40,310 nucleotides of DNA, taken from Pseudomonadota bacterium. Lineage in GTDB: Bacteria > Pseudomonadota > Gammaproteobacteria > Burkholderiales > Thiobacillaceae. A model generated the notes under the pieces. The model saw nothing but the letters and a program-made list of their open reading frames with translations. It did not search any database and had not been told where the DNA came from. Every line of letters starts with the position of its first letter. The stretch's first letter is position 1. The stretch spans positions 1-40,310 of the forward strand of contig JAUYFG010000047.1 in assembly GCA_030690985.1 (NCBI GenBank). Reading direction: 5' to 3'. The position numbers and the translations under genes are program-made. Of this stretch, positions 10,085 to 20,434 are shown piece by piece.

Positions 10085-12229
10085 ATGACCCCAACCAACT
10101 TCCAGCAACTCGCCAACTTCATTTGGTCCGTGGCCGACCTGCTACGTGGCCCTTACCGTCCTCCACAATACGAGCGGGTGATGCTTCCGCTCACGGTGTT
10201 GCGTCGCTTCGATTGGGTACTGGAGCCTACCAAGGAGGCCGTGCTCAGAAAACACGCTGAACTCACGGCCAAGGGGCAACCCAACATCGATGCCATCCTG
10301 AACAATCTGGCCAAGGATGAAGATGGCAAGCCGCTGGGTTTTCACAATCACAGCCAACTCGATTTCCGCAAGCTCAAAGGCGACCCGGACAACATTGGCC
10401 GCCACCTCGCCGACTACATCAACGGTTTCTCCGAGAACATCCGCAAAATCTTCGAGCGCTTCGAGTTCGAGAAGGAAATTGAAAAGCTCGAAGAAGCCAA
10501 CCGCCTCTATCAGGTCGTTGCGCAATTCGCCGAGATGGACTTGCATCCCAAGCGGGTGGACAACATCACCATGGGCCTGGTGTTCGAGGATCTGATCCGC
10601 CGCTTCAATGAAGCCGCCAACGAAACGGCCGGTGACCACTTCACCCCGCGCGAGGTCATCCGGCTCATGGTCAACCTGCTGCTGGAACCCGATACCAAGG
10701 TGCTCACACAGGAAGGAATCATCGTCACCATCTGCGACCCGGCTTGCGGCACCGGTGGCATGTTGGCCGAGGCGCAGAACTGGATTCGCGCCCATAACGA
10801 GCACGCCACCGTCAAGGTTTACGGCCAGGATTACAACCCGCGCTCTTACGCTGTGGCCGCTTCCGACTTGCTCATCAAGGGTCACAAGGACAGCCAGGTC
10901 GCACTTGGCAATACGCTCACCGATGATCCTTTTCCTAACAATCATTTCGACTATCTGCTGGCCAACCCGCCTTTCGGGGTGGACTGGAAGGCCGAGAAGA
11001 AGATCATCGACCGCTGGCCCAACTTCCGTGGCTATAACGGCAAGCTGCCGCGCATCAACGATGGTGCTTTGCTCTTCCTGCTCTACATGATGAGCAAGTT
11101 CCAGGACTACGCGCCCACAAAGGATGGAAAAACGCGTGAGAAGCCCGGCTCGCGCACCGCCATCGTCTTCAACGGTTCGCCGCTTTTCACCGGCGGCGCG
11201 GGTAGCGGCGAAAGTGAAATCCGCCGCTGGATCATCGAGCGAGACCAATTGGAGGCCATCGTCGCGCTGCCCGAGCAGATGTTCTACAACACCGGCATCG
11301 GCACCTTCATCTGGGTAGTCACCAACCGCAAGGCAGCCCACCGCAAAGGCAAGATCCAACTCATCGACGCCCGCGAACGCTGGACGCCGATGAAACGCAG
11401 CCTGGGGGACAAGCGCCGCTACCTGGACCAGGCCGCGATCGACGGCATCACCCGCGAACACGGCGCGATGGACAGCAGCACCACCAGCCGAGTGTTCGAC
11501 AACACTGATTTTGGTTATCGCCGCATCACCGTCAACCGTCCACTGCGCCTGCGTTTTCAGCTCACCGCCGACGCTAAAGATCGTTTCCTCAACACCTGCC
11601 CGGAACTCTACGATGCCCTGCAGGCCGTGGAAGATGCCCTGGGCGCCGAGCCCCAGTTCGATTGGAACAAAGCTTGGGAAAAGGTACAAAAGACCTTCAA
11701 GCGCCTGCCTGACGACGTGGAAGCCTGGACGCCCGGAGCCAAGGGCACGGCCCAGAGGAAGATCTTCCGCGAATGCTTCACCACGGTAGACCCCGAGGCC
11801 GAGGCCGTGATTGCCAAGCACACCAAGGTCGATGCTTTGGACGACGAGGCCCTGTTTCCCCAACCGATCATGGTGGATGGCCTCAGCGACGACGCCCTGC
11901 ACGCACTGCTGGGCCTGCATGCTGATGGCAAGGGCAAACACATCGAGTACGAGGCCGACCCGGCGCTTAAAGACACAGAGAACATCCCGCTCAAGGAAGA
12001 CATCGTCAGCTACTTCTTGCGCGAAGTGCGGCCCTATGTGGCCGATGCCTGGATCGACCGCGAGACGCTCGACGAACAGGACGGCGGCATCGGCAAGGTC
12101 GGCTACGAGATCAACTTCAACCGTGAGTTCTTCCAGTACAAGGCGCCGCGCCCCTTGAAGGAGATTGATGCTGAATTGGCCGGTGTAGAGAAGCGGATAT
12201 TGGACTTGCTGCGCGAGGTGACGGAGTGA
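10085..12229 (+). CDS. hsdM: Type I restriction-modification system DNA methyltransferase subunit M
   Basis: DPACGTGGMLAEA (SAM motif), LLANPPFG (NPPF catalytic motif), HsdM N-terminal domain (MTPTNFQQLANFIWSVADLLRG). Start at ATG 10085. Confidence 0.95.
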   Translation: MTPTNFQQLANFIWSVADLLRGPYRPPQYERVMLPLTVLRRFDWVLEPTKEAVLRKHAELTAKGQPNIDAILNNLAKDEDGKPLGFHNHSQLDFRKLKGDPDNIGRHLADYINGFSENIRKIFERFEFEKEIEKLEEANRLYQVVAQFAEMDLHPKRVDNITMGLVFEDLIRRFNEAANETAGDHFTPREVIRLMVNLLLEPDTKVLTQEGIIVTICDPACGTGGMLAEAQNWIRAHNEHATVKVYGQDYNPRSYAVAASDLLIKGHKDSQVALGNTLTDDPFPNNHFDYLLANPPFGVDWKAEKKIIDRWPNFRGYNGKLPRINDGALLFLLYMMSKFQDYAPTKDGKTREKPGSRTAIVFNGSPLFTGGAGSGESEIRRWIIERDQLEAIVALPEQMFYNTGIGTFIWVVTNRKAAHRKGKIQLIDARERWTPMKRSLGDKRRYLDQAAIDGITREHGAMDSSTTSRVFDNTDFGYRRITVNRPLRLRFQLTADAKDRFLNTCPELYDALQAVEDALGAEPQFDWNKAWEKVQKTFKRLPDDVEAWTPGAKGTAQRKIFRECFTTVDPEAEAVIAKHTKVDALDDEALFPQPIMVDGLSDDALHALLGLHADGKGKHIEYEADPALKDTENIPLKEDIVSYFLREVRPYVADAWIDRETLDEQDGGIGKVGYEINFNREFFQYKAPRPLKEIDAELAGVEKRILDLLREVTE

Positions 12230-13536
12230 ACGCCACGGAGCTACTCGCCACACTCCCTGATAACTGGAGCCGAGTGCCACTGAAGGCTGCTTGCTACTAC
12301 ACGGTAAGCAATGTGGATAAGCACTCCATTGATGGCGAGTTGCCAGTTCGACTCTGCAACTACACCGATGTCTATAAGAATGACCGGGTATCTCCGGACA
12401 TGGACCTTATGGTGGCCACCGCCACGAAGGAGGAAATTGATCGCTTCCGCCTTAAGGTAGGTGATGTTGTTATCACGAAAGACTCGGAATCGTGGGACGA
12501 CATCGCTATACCTGCCTACGTGGAGGGAACCGCTGATGATTTTGTGTGCGGATACCACCTCGCGTTTATTCGTCCAGATAAAAATGTTCTAGACGGGCGC
12601 TTTCTATTCCGTTGCATTCAGTCCAGACCAGTGGCACTCCAACTGGAGCTAGAAGCGACAGGCGTGACGAGATACGGACTGCCCAAAGGGGCCATAGGCT
12701 CCGCTTTGCTGCCGTTACCTCCGTTGAGCATCCAAAGTCAGATCGCCGACTACCTCGACCTCGAAACTGCCCGCATCGACGCACTGATTGCCGAGAAGGA
12801 ACACATGCTTGCGCTGCTGGAAGAAAAGCGCGCTGCACTTATCAGCCGCGTTGTCACCAATGGCCTCGACCCCGATGTGACGATGAAGTCATCGCGGATG
12901 CAGTGGCTCCCCTCTGTTCCCGCAGCTTGGGATGTTTGTCAGCTGAAGCGGACCTGGGCTTCATCCGACTACGGCTTATCGGAGAGCATTCGCGATGAAG
13001 GCGATATCGCAGTGCTTCGGATGAGTTGCATCGTCGATGGCAGAGTCGATGTCACAAAAGCGGGAACAATCACGCAGGTTGATGAATCGCTACTACTTCA
13101 GCGAAACGACTTGCTTTTCAATCGAACAAACAGTCTCGACCAAATTGCAAAGGTGGGGGTCGTTGACTTTGATCCGGAAAATCCTTTGACCTTTGCGTCT
13201 TACCTTGTACGACTTCGCGTGAATAATCGCGCTACACCTCACTATCTTGTCTATCTGCTGAACTCAACCCAGTTTTTGGAATACGCGCGCAAGAACGCCA
13301 TCCCTGCTATCGGCCAGGCTAATCTGAGCCCGACGCGCTACGGCGAAATCCATATCCCCCTTCCGCCAGTCGACGAGCAGGAACGAATCGTTCGCTTTCT
13401 TGACGACGACGCCAAGACCGCCAATCCGATCCGCAAACACATTCGTCGGTCATCTGAACTGCTCAAAGAGCGCCGTGCTGCCCTGATTACTGTCGCCGTC
13501 ACCGGCCAAATTCCGCTGGTGGAGATGGCAATATGA
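12226..13536 (+). CDS. hsdS: Type I restriction-modification specificity subunit S
   Basis: Two TRDs separated by conserved spacer (LPPLSIQSQIADYLDLETARIDALIAEKEHMLALLEEKRAALISR..., IPLPPVDEQERIVRFLDDDA); GTG start overlaps hsdM stop by 4 nt. Confidence 0.93.
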   Translation: MNATELLATLPDNWSRVPLKAACYYTVSNVDKHSIDGELPVRLCNYTDVYKNDRVSPDMDLMVATATKEEIDRFRLKVGDVVITKDSESWDDIAIPAYVEGTADDFVCGYHLAFIRPDKNVLDGRFLFRCIQSRPVALQLELEATGVTRYGLPKGAIGSALLPLPPLSIQSQIADYLDLETARIDALIAEKEHMLALLEEKRAALISRVVTNGLDPDVTMKSSRMQWLPSVPAAWDVCQLKRTWASSDYGLSESIRDEGDIAVLRMSCIVDGRVDVTKAGTITQVDESLLLQRNDLLFNRTNSLDQIAKVGVVDFDPENPLTFASYLVRLRVNNRATPHYLVYLLNSTQFLEYARKNAIPAIGQANLSPTRYGEIHIPLPPVDEQERIVRFLDDDAKTANPIRKHIRRSSELLKERRAALITVAVTGQIPLVEMAI

Positions 13537-14909
13537 AACTGCAACGACTCACGCTCGCCAACTTCCGGGGGTTCGACCAAATCGAGCTCGATATCGCCAC
13601 CGACGTTACTGTGATAGCCGGCGTTAATGGTGTTGGTAAGTCCGGTGTGCTGAAAGCCTTGGCGAGTGCGATGTCCTTGGCACTTCCACGATTTACTGCG
13701 TCTACCGAGGTCCCGCTTGGGCTGGCTGATACCGATGTTCAATTCAGCAAGGCGGGGCTGTCCTTGTCTGCCGAGCTCAGTCTTGATGCAGCAGATATCT
13801 ATATCGACATCACCAGAGCCGCACCACTAGAAAAAGACAAGGCTGAAGCCCTACTTAAGCGCCGTGATGATTTGCGGTTCGCAACCCGCGAAACCAAGAA
13901 GGGTTCCAAGGAAGAGCAGGCGATTAATGACGACATTCGCTTGATTGATCTGCAACTGGCCCCAGTGAGCGATGTACCGGTAGTCCGTATCCTACCCAAG
14001 AGCCCAGACATAGTTCCAGAGGAAATCTGCGCAAAGGGTAAGGTCAGCAATGTGCAACCAATTGCGGTGTTCTACTCGACCGCCCGCTTTTTCTCACGTT
14101 TGCCTCCGGTCCTGCCAAAGACAAAATCAGTAGACCTCGCTGCTGCCTACGATAAGGCACTTAATCAGATGGAGGTTTCGCTGAATGACTTTGCCAACTG
14201 GTATCGCGTCCTCGTCGACGATAAACCGCCTGAATTAACAACAAGGATGTTTCAGCAACTTGAAGCGGCGGTCAGTGTCTTTTTGCCTGGCGTCTCTAAC
14301 CTCCAGATCCACGCTGACCGCCCCCCACGTTTTAGTGTCGATAAAAATTGCAGCCACTTTTACCTTGAGCAACTATCAGACGGCGAGCGTGGACTGTTGG
14401 CCCTGGTCTTCGACCTGACTCGCCGCTTGGCCATCGCCAACCCGAACAGCAACAACCCGATTGCCGAGGGCGTGGCGTTGGTAATGATTGACGAGATAGA
14501 GCTGCACCTGCACCCCAAGTGGCAGCGCCAAGTGTTGAGACGGCTGCGCGATGCCTTTAAGAATTGTCAGTTTGTCGTAACGTCGCATTCACCCCAAGTA
14601 ATCGGACAAGTGCGCCCAGAAGCGCTTCGACTATTGCATCACGATGCATCGGGAAAGGTCACCTTGGTCCCAGTGGCGCAATCATTTGGCATGGATAGCA
14701 ACTGGATTCTGCAAAACGTGATGGGCGTTCCAGCACGTGATTATGAAACCGAGCAGCGGCTTTCGACAATTTATCAGGCGATTGACGAAGGCAAGCTCCA
14801 AGATGCGCGAGCGCTTGCCGAGAGCCTGCGGTCGGATATCGGCGATTTTCCTGACCTGCAAGAGGCGCTTGCATTGTTAGACCGGTTCGAGCTATTGGGG
14901 AGCGAATGA
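13533..14909 (+). CDS. AAA/SMC-like ATPase (AAA_21 type), PtuA-like
   Basis: MKLQRLTLANFRGFDQIELDI, Walker A GVNGVGKS, signature LSDGERGLLALVFDL, Walker B VALVMIDEIELHLHPKWQ, H-loop FVVTSHSPQVIGQ; overlaps hsdS stop by ATGA. Confidence 0.88.
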   Translation: MKLQRLTLANFRGFDQIELDIATDVTVIAGVNGVGKSGVLKALASAMSLALPRFTASTEVPLGLADTDVQFSKAGLSLSAELSLDAADIYIDITRAAPLEKDKAEALLKRRDDLRFATRETKKGSKEEQAINDDIRLIDLQLAPVSDVPVVRILPKSPDIVPEEICAKGKVSNVQPIAVFYSTARFFSRLPPVLPKTKSVDLAAAYDKALNQMEVSLNDFANWYRVLVDDKPPELTTRMFQQLEAAVSVFLPGVSNLQIHADRPPRFSVDKNCSHFYLEQLSDGERGLLALVFDLTRRLAIANPNSNNPIAEGVALVMIDEIELHLHPKWQRQVLRRLRDAFKNCQFVVTSHSPQVIGQVRPEALRLLHHDASGKVTLVPVAQSFGMDSNWILQNVMGVPARDYETEQRLSTIYQAIDEGKLQDARALAESLRSDIGDFPDLQEALALLDRFELLGSE

Positions 14910-15577
14910 GGCGAATCACAAAGACACATGCACCCCAGGAACTGCTGAACTGGTGCCATGAGAACAAAGACCTCAACCACACCTACAAAGACCTGTTGGG
15001 GACAAAGGCACATGCCGTACTCAAGGAGAAACTCATTGAGGAGCAGGGCGCACTTTGTGCCTACACGGGTCGAGCCATAGCGGACGCCACGTCACATGTG
15101 GAGCACTTAAAGCCGCAAAACCAATGCGTGGGGTGGGAAGACGTTGAATACAGGAACGTTGTTGCCTGCTTTCCTGCAGATGGGGGAGATACCTCGCATG
15201 GATACGGTGCACCGGTAAAAGCAGGATGGTGGGATGAAGCAAAATTCGTTTCACCAGTGGCGGAAGATTGCGAGCGGCGGTTCCGCTTTGCATGGAGTGG
15301 ACATATCCATCCATGTCCGGATGACCATGAGGCGGCCAAAAAAACAATCAAGATTCTTGACCTAGATAACAAAGATCTACGGGATCTGCGTAAAGCACGA
15401 ATCGATGGTTTTTTCGGATTCGGTGCAAGAACCAGAAATCGACCGCTTTCAGTTGCTGACGCCAAGACGGCACTCGAAAACATTGATCGCGTAGACTCCT
15501 CCGGGCGCCTCCGAGAATTCTGCTTTGTGCTGAAACAATTGCTGCCAAAGTACATCGCGCAAGAGGGTGGACGATGA
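14906..15577 (+). CDS. HNH endonuclease, TIGR02646/PtuB-like
   Basis: EQGALCAYTGRAIADATSHVEHLKPQ HNH core followed by YRNVVACFPADG; 4-nt overlaps with the upstream ATPase and downstream hsdR. Confidence 0.78.
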   Translation: MRRITKTHAPQELLNWCHENKDLNHTYKDLLGTKAHAVLKEKLIEEQGALCAYTGRAIADATSHVEHLKPQNQCVGWEDVEYRNVVACFPADGGDTSHGYGAPVKAGWWDEAKFVSPVAEDCERRFRFAWSGHIHPCPDDHEAAKKTIKILDLDNKDLRDLRKARIDGFFGFGARTRNRPLSVADAKTALENIDRVDSSGRLREFCFVLKQLLPKYIAQEGGR

Positions 15578-18500
15578 CTAAGAGAACCAGCGAAGCCGCC
15601 TTCGAAACAGCCATCGAATCCGTTTTGCTGACGAATGGCTACACCCGCGTAGACGGCAACAGCTTCGACCGTGAACGGGCCATCTTTCCGGCTGAGGCGC
15701 TGGCCTTTATCCGGGAAACCCAGCCCAAGGTGTGGGAGAAGCTGGAAGCCCTGCATGGCGATCAAACCGGCGAGCGGGTGCTGGAATCGCTGTGTAAATG
15801 GCTGGACACCCAAGGGGCGTTATCAACCTTGCGCCACGGCTTCAAGTGCTTCGGCAAAACGCTGCGCATAGCTTTTTTTCGCCCGGCGCATGGGCTCAAT
15901 CCAGCTCTGGCGGCGCGCTACCAGGCCAACCGGCTTGGTCTGACCCGGCAACTGCATTTCAGCTCCAAGAACGAGAAATCGCTGGATGTGGTGTTGTCGG
16001 TAAACGGCGTGCCATTGGTGACGCTGGAATTGAAGAACCCGCTTACAGGTCAAATGGTGGCTAACGCCATTCATCAATATCGCCACGACCGCGATCCGCG
16101 CGAGCTGATATTCCAGTTCACCAAACGCACACTGGTGCATTTTGCGGTGGACACGGAAGAGGTGCATATGACCACGCGCCTCGCCGGCTCTGGCACCTAT
16201 TTCTTGCCCTTTAACCGTGGCAACCATGGCGGGGCTGGCAATGAACCCGACAAGGCCGGCCGTAACTACAAGACTGCGTACTTGTGGGAAGAAGTCTTGC
16301 AGCGTGACAGTTTGCTGGATTTGTTGGCGCGCTTCCTCCATCTGGATGTTCGAGAGAATATCGCCGAGGACGGTAAAAAGGTGCGCAAGGAAATCATGAT
16401 CTTTCCGCGCTATCACCAGCTTCAAGCCATGCGCCAAATTGTGGGGGCTGCCGCTTCCGAAGGGGTGGGCCATAACTACCTGGTCGAACATTCGGCGGGT
16501 AGTGGCAAGAGCAATACGATTGCTTGGCTGGCGCACCGGCTTTCGTCGCTGCACAACGAAAAAGACGAGCGGATTTTCGACAGCGTGGTGGTGATCACGG
16601 ACCGCGTGGTATTGGACCGGCAGTTGCAGAACACGATTTACCAGTTTGACCACCGCCAGGGCGTGGTGCAGAAGATTGACGAGGATTCGCGGCAACTTGC
16701 CGAGGCGCTTGAATCCGGTGTGCCGATCATCATCACTACTTTGCAAAAGTTTCCGTTTGTTTCTGGCCAGTTGATGAAGCTCGCCGAGGAGCGCGGCGAA
16801 GGCAGCCGCAGCCATCTGCCAACCCGCAAATACGCGGTGATCATCGACGAAGCGCACAGCTCGCAGTCGGGTGAAACCGCCACCGAGTTAAAGGGTGTGC
16901 TGGGCGGCGCCGAATTGCGCAAGAAGGCGCAGGAAATGGCCGAAGAAGAAGGCGAAGTTGAATTGGAGCGGCTGTTTCGTTCAATGGCCAAACGCGGCCA
17001 CCAGCCCAACATGAGTTTCTTCGCGTTTACCGCCACGCCCAAACATAAGACGCTGGCAATCTTTGGTCGTAACGGCGAGCCCTTCCACCGCTACACGATG
17101 CGTCAGGCCATTGAGGAGGGTTTCATTGAGGACGTCTTGCTGAACTATGTGACGTACCAAACCTACTACAAGCTGATCAAGAAGGCCGAGGACGACCCCA
17201 ATGTCGAGCGCAAGAAGGCCGCGAAGGCGCTCGCCAGATTCATGCGCCTGCACCCGCACAACATCGGCCAGAAAACCGAAGTGATGGTTGAACATTTCCA
17301 GCAGTTCACCCGCCACAAGATCGGCGGCCATGCCAAGGCCATGGTGGTGACCGGTTCACGGTTGGAGGCGGTCCGCTACAAGCAGTCATTCGATGAATAC
17401 ATCGCCGAGAAGGGCTACCCGATCAAGAGCTTGGTAGCTTTTTCGGGAACCGTGGAAGACGACAAGCTGGCCGAGAAAACCTACACCGAAGTCGAAATGA
17501 ACGCTGGGGTAAAAGAAAAAGAGTTGCCCGACACATTCGCCAAGCCTGACTACCGCGTGTTGTTGGTGGCTGAGAAATATCAGACCGGCTTTGACCAGCC
17601 ACTGTTGCACACCATGTACGTAGATAAACGGCTCTCCGGTATTCAAGCCGTGCAGACACTCTCGCGCCTGAACCGCACTCATCCGCTCAAGGACGAGACC
17701 TTCGTGCTTGATTTCGTGAATGACCCGGCAGAGATTCAGGAGGCCTTCCGCCAATACTACGAAGGCTCAGTGATGGGCGAGCAGGTGGACCCTGACAAGC
17801 TCTATGAGGTGAAGGCTGAGCTAGACGCTTCGGCCATCTATCTGCATACCGAGGTTGACGATTTCGCGAAGGTATTTTTTGCCCCAAAGCGCCGCCAGAG
17901 CACGTCAGATCACAAGACCATGAATGCAATACTTGACCAAGCGGTCGCGCGTTTTACGCAGTTGCAAGCCAGATCAGAGGAGGAGGCTGATTTGTGGCGG
18001 GGCAAGACACAAGCCTTCAGAAACCTATACAGCTTTCTTAGCCAAGTGATTCCATATCAGGACAGCGATCTTGAGAAACTGTTCACCTATTTGCGCCATC
18101 TTGCTCTGAAGCTGCCAAAGAGAAAAACTGGGCCGGGTTACCAATTCGACGAGGAAGTTGAGTTGGATTACTACCGGCTGCAGAAAATCAGTGAAGGTTC
18201 TATTAGCCTCAATGAGGGCTACATCAAGCCGCTGGATGGCCCGCGAGAAGTAGGTACCGGCATGGTGCGCGAGGAGCACGTCTCGCTGTCACGTCTAATC
18301 GACATCATCAATGAACGCTTTGGTGGTGAGTTGAATGAAGCTGACCAATTATTCTTCGATCAGATAGCAGAAGCAGCCAGCAAGATCGAGGCATTACAGA
18401 AGGCAGCGGCGGTGAATTCATTGGACAAGTTCCAGCTTGTGTTCAGGCAAGCGCTAGAGGCGTTGTTCATCGAACGGATGGAACTGAACGAGGCGCTTTT

Positions 18501-18609
18501 CACTGACTATATGGGCAAGCCAGACTTGCAGGAGCTGGTTTCCAAGTCACTGGGTAGCCAGATTTATTACCGGTTATCCGCGCCGAAGAAGAGCCATTTG
18601 CCGCCGTAA
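15574..18609 (+). CDS. hsdR: Type I restriction-modification endonuclease subunit R
   Basis: 1011 aa; VTLELKNPLTGQ (PD-ExK-like), EHSAGSGKSNTIAWLAHRL (Walker A), VIIDEAHSSQSG (DEAH), FFAFTATPKHKTL, YQTGFDQPLLHTMYVDK. Confidence 0.95.
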   Translation: MTKRTSEAAFETAIESVLLTNGYTRVDGNSFDRERAIFPAEALAFIRETQPKVWEKLEALHGDQTGERVLESLCKWLDTQGALSTLRHGFKCFGKTLRIAFFRPAHGLNPALAARYQANRLGLTRQLHFSSKNEKSLDVVLSVNGVPLVTLELKNPLTGQMVANAIHQYRHDRDPRELIFQFTKRTLVHFAVDTEEVHMTTRLAGSGTYFLPFNRGNHGGAGNEPDKAGRNYKTAYLWEEVLQRDSLLDLLARFLHLDVRENIAEDGKKVRKEIMIFPRYHQLQAMRQIVGAAASEGVGHNYLVEHSAGSGKSNTIAWLAHRLSSLHNEKDERIFDSVVVITDRVVLDRQLQNTIYQFDHRQGVVQKIDEDSRQLAEALESGVPIIITTLQKFPFVSGQLMKLAEERGEGSRSHLPTRKYAVIIDEAHSSQSGETATELKGVLGGAELRKKAQEMAEEEGEVELERLFRSMAKRGHQPNMSFFAFTATPKHKTLAIFGRNGEPFHRYTMRQAIEEGFIEDVLLNYVTYQTYYKLIKKAEDDPNVERKKAAKALARFMRLHPHNIGQKTEVMVEHFQQFTRHKIGGHAKAMVVTGSRLEAVRYKQSFDEYIAEKGYPIKSLVAFSGTVEDDKLAEKTYTEVEMNAGVKEKELPDTFAKPDYRVLLVAEKYQTGFDQPLLHTMYVDKRLSGIQAVQTLSRLNRTHPLKDETFVLDFVNDPAEIQEAFRQYYEGSVMGEQVDPDKLYEVKAELDASAIYLHTEVDDFAKVFFAPKRRQSTSDHKTMNAILDQAVARFTQLQARSEEEADLWRGKTQAFRNLYSFLSQVIPYQDSDLEKLFTYLRHLALKLPKRKTGPGYQFDEEVELDYYRLQKISEGSISLNEGYIKPLDGPREVGTGMVREEHVSLSRLIDIINERFGGELNEADQLFFDQIAEAASKIEALQKAAAVNSLDKFQLVFRQALEALFIERMELNEALFTDYMGKPDLQELVSKSLGSQIYYRLSAPKKSHLPP

Positions 18610-18943
18610 ACTGTGCCATTGCTGTGCTTGTCGCTCGACTTAATTGCGAGAAGCCTGTTCCGGCCGAAGTGCAGGATGTCTCCATGCTTTCGCGAACGTC
18701 GGCTACCTGGGTTGCTGCTGACGTTCATTTCTCGAACTTCAGTGATCCGCGAACGGCAGGAACTGGCCGCGATCTCAGTCAACCAAACCTCTCATCCTAT
18801 CAACCATCAATCACGGCGAGCAAAGTCCCGGAAACCCCTTGCGCGCGCGTAGGCGTTCACCGGTCAGCTTATTCAATACCAAGCCCGTGCTTCTGTGACA
18901 TCGGCGGGCTGTGCCCTGACAGGCGCGGTTTTCCGGAACTCCA

Positions 18944-18972
18944 ATAAAAAACGCCGGCAGGTTGCCGGCGTT
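18944..18972 (-). terminator. Rho-independent terminator of the minus-strand M23 peptidase gene
   Basis: Minus strand AACGCCGGCAACCTGCCGGCGTTTTTTATTGG: 10-bp stem with T-run. Confidence 0.8.
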
Positions 18973-18999
18973 ACAGAGGGGTATGCGAGGGCTTCTGGC

Positions 19000-20277
19000 T
19001 CAATCCAGCGATGCGAGATTGGTATGGCGCAGCAAGTCCAGGTTGGCGGCCAGGGGCTGCGCCATGCTGGCGAATTGCGCTTTGGCTCGTGCATCGAGGG
19101 GATAAGAGGTCGGCAGTTTCAGCGCCAGCGGGTTCTTCTGTACGTTATTGATGCGGAACTCGTAGTGCAGGTGCGGGCCGGTGGCCAGGCCGGTGGAGCC
19201 GACATAGCCGATCACTTCGCCCTGGGCGACATGAGCGCCACGTTTGATGCCTTTGCCGAAGCGTGACAGGTGGCCGTAGGCGGTGCTGTAGGTGCCTTGA
19301 TGCTTGAGCAGGACCAGATTGCCATAACCCCCCTGGCGGCCGACAAACTCGACCTTGGCATCGGCCACCGCGCGCACCGGAGCACCGGTGGGAGCGGCAT
19401 AGTCGATCCCTTTATGGGCGCGCCAGGTTTGCAGGACGGGATGGAAACGGGCGCCGCTGAAGCCGGAAGAAACCCGGCTGAAAGGCATCGGCGATTTCAG
19501 GAAGGCGCGCTTCAGGCTTTGCCCATCTGGTGTGAAATAGCCTTCATGGCCCTGGGCATCTTTGAAATACAGCGCTTGGTAGGGCTTGCCCTGGTTGATG
19601 AACTCGGCGGCCAGCAGGCGGCCGGTCTTCACCAGTTGGCCATCCAGATAAAACGCTTCGTAGACCAGGGAGAAGTGGTCACCACGGCGCAAATCCTTGT
19701 GGAAGTCGATGTCGCCGGAAAGCGCCTCGGCCATTTCGGAGGCGATGCGGTCGGGCACATCGGCGGCATCGGTGGCGCCGAACAGGGAGCTTTCGATCTT
19801 GCCGGAACGCATGATCTGGCGGGCTTCCAGCGCCACCGGCAGTTCGCCGGCCTTGAACTCGCCACCGCTGCGGGTGAGCGTGACCAGCTTGTCATCGGAA
19901 ACCAGATAGCGGAACAACATCAGTTGGCCGCCGGAGGTGACCCGCGCCAGGACGCTGCGGCCGGGAGTCAGGCGACCCAGTGATTTGTTTTCATGGGCGG
20001 CGGCAAGCACTTTGCGGGCTTCTTCGCTGTCCACGCCCAGGCGGGTAAGCAGGCTTTGCAGGGTATCGCCACGGCCGATGCGCTCTTCGCGCCAGAAATC
20101 GAAGGCACCGCTGTCGGTGGCCTGAATCTGGGACAGTTCGACGTTTTCAACCACCGTCTCACGTGTGACATTCCCGGTGTGGGTGTCGGGAGCGATACCG
20201 AAGGCGGCGACCACGCCCATGAAGGGCAATGCGGCCAGTGTTAAAAACAGGTGCTTGCGGGTGAAGATACGGTTCAT
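19000..20277 (-). CDS. M23 family metallopeptidase (MepM/NlpD-like, with OapA/LysM-type N-terminal region)
   Basis: RFHPVLQTWRAHKGIDYAAPTGAPVRAVADAKVEFVGRQGGYGNLVLLKHQGTYSTAYGHLS, TGLATGPHLHYEFRINN. Start taken at MNRIFTRKH (20277). Confidence 0.9.
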   Translation of the reverse strand: MNRIFTRKHLFLTLAALPFMGVVAAFGIAPDTHTGNVTRETVVENVELSQIQATDSGAFDFWREERIGRGDTLQSLLTRLGVDSEEARKVLAAAHENKSLGRLTPGRSVLARVTSGGQLMLFRYLVSDDKLVTLTRSGGEFKAGELPVALEARQIMRSGKIESSLFGATDAADVPDRIASEMAEALSGDIDFHKDLRRGDHFSLVYEAFYLDGQLVKTGRLLAAEFINQGKPYQALYFKDAQGHEGYFTPDGQSLKRAFLKSPMPFSRVSSGFSGARFHPVLQTWRAHKGIDYAAPTGAPVRAVADAKVEFVGRQGGYGNLVLLKHQGTYSTAYGHLSRFGKGIKRGAHVAQGEVIGYVGSTGLATGPHLHYEFRINNVQKNPLALKLPTSYPLDARAKAQFASMAQPLAANLDLLRHTNLASLD

Positions 20278-20434
20278 CGATGAAGTCCCGACACGGCAAA
20301 ACAGCCGGCAGGGTAACAGGATTACCCTTTTTGACAAAGCGTTAATCCGCTGGGAAATGCGCTAACACCTTGTGTCTAAAGAAATTCGTGATTAAGCCGA
20401 TATAAAACGCTGAAACTCGAAAGAGAAGCGACTC

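Noticed and set aside
10142-12280. 712-aa minus-strand ORF opposite hsdM
   Set aside because: Antisense shadow of hsdM.
13533-15577. Retron (because TIGR02646-type HNH and ATPase occur with some retrons)
   Set aside because: No reverse transcriptase ORF anywhere in the R-M operon and no visible msr/msd-like region.
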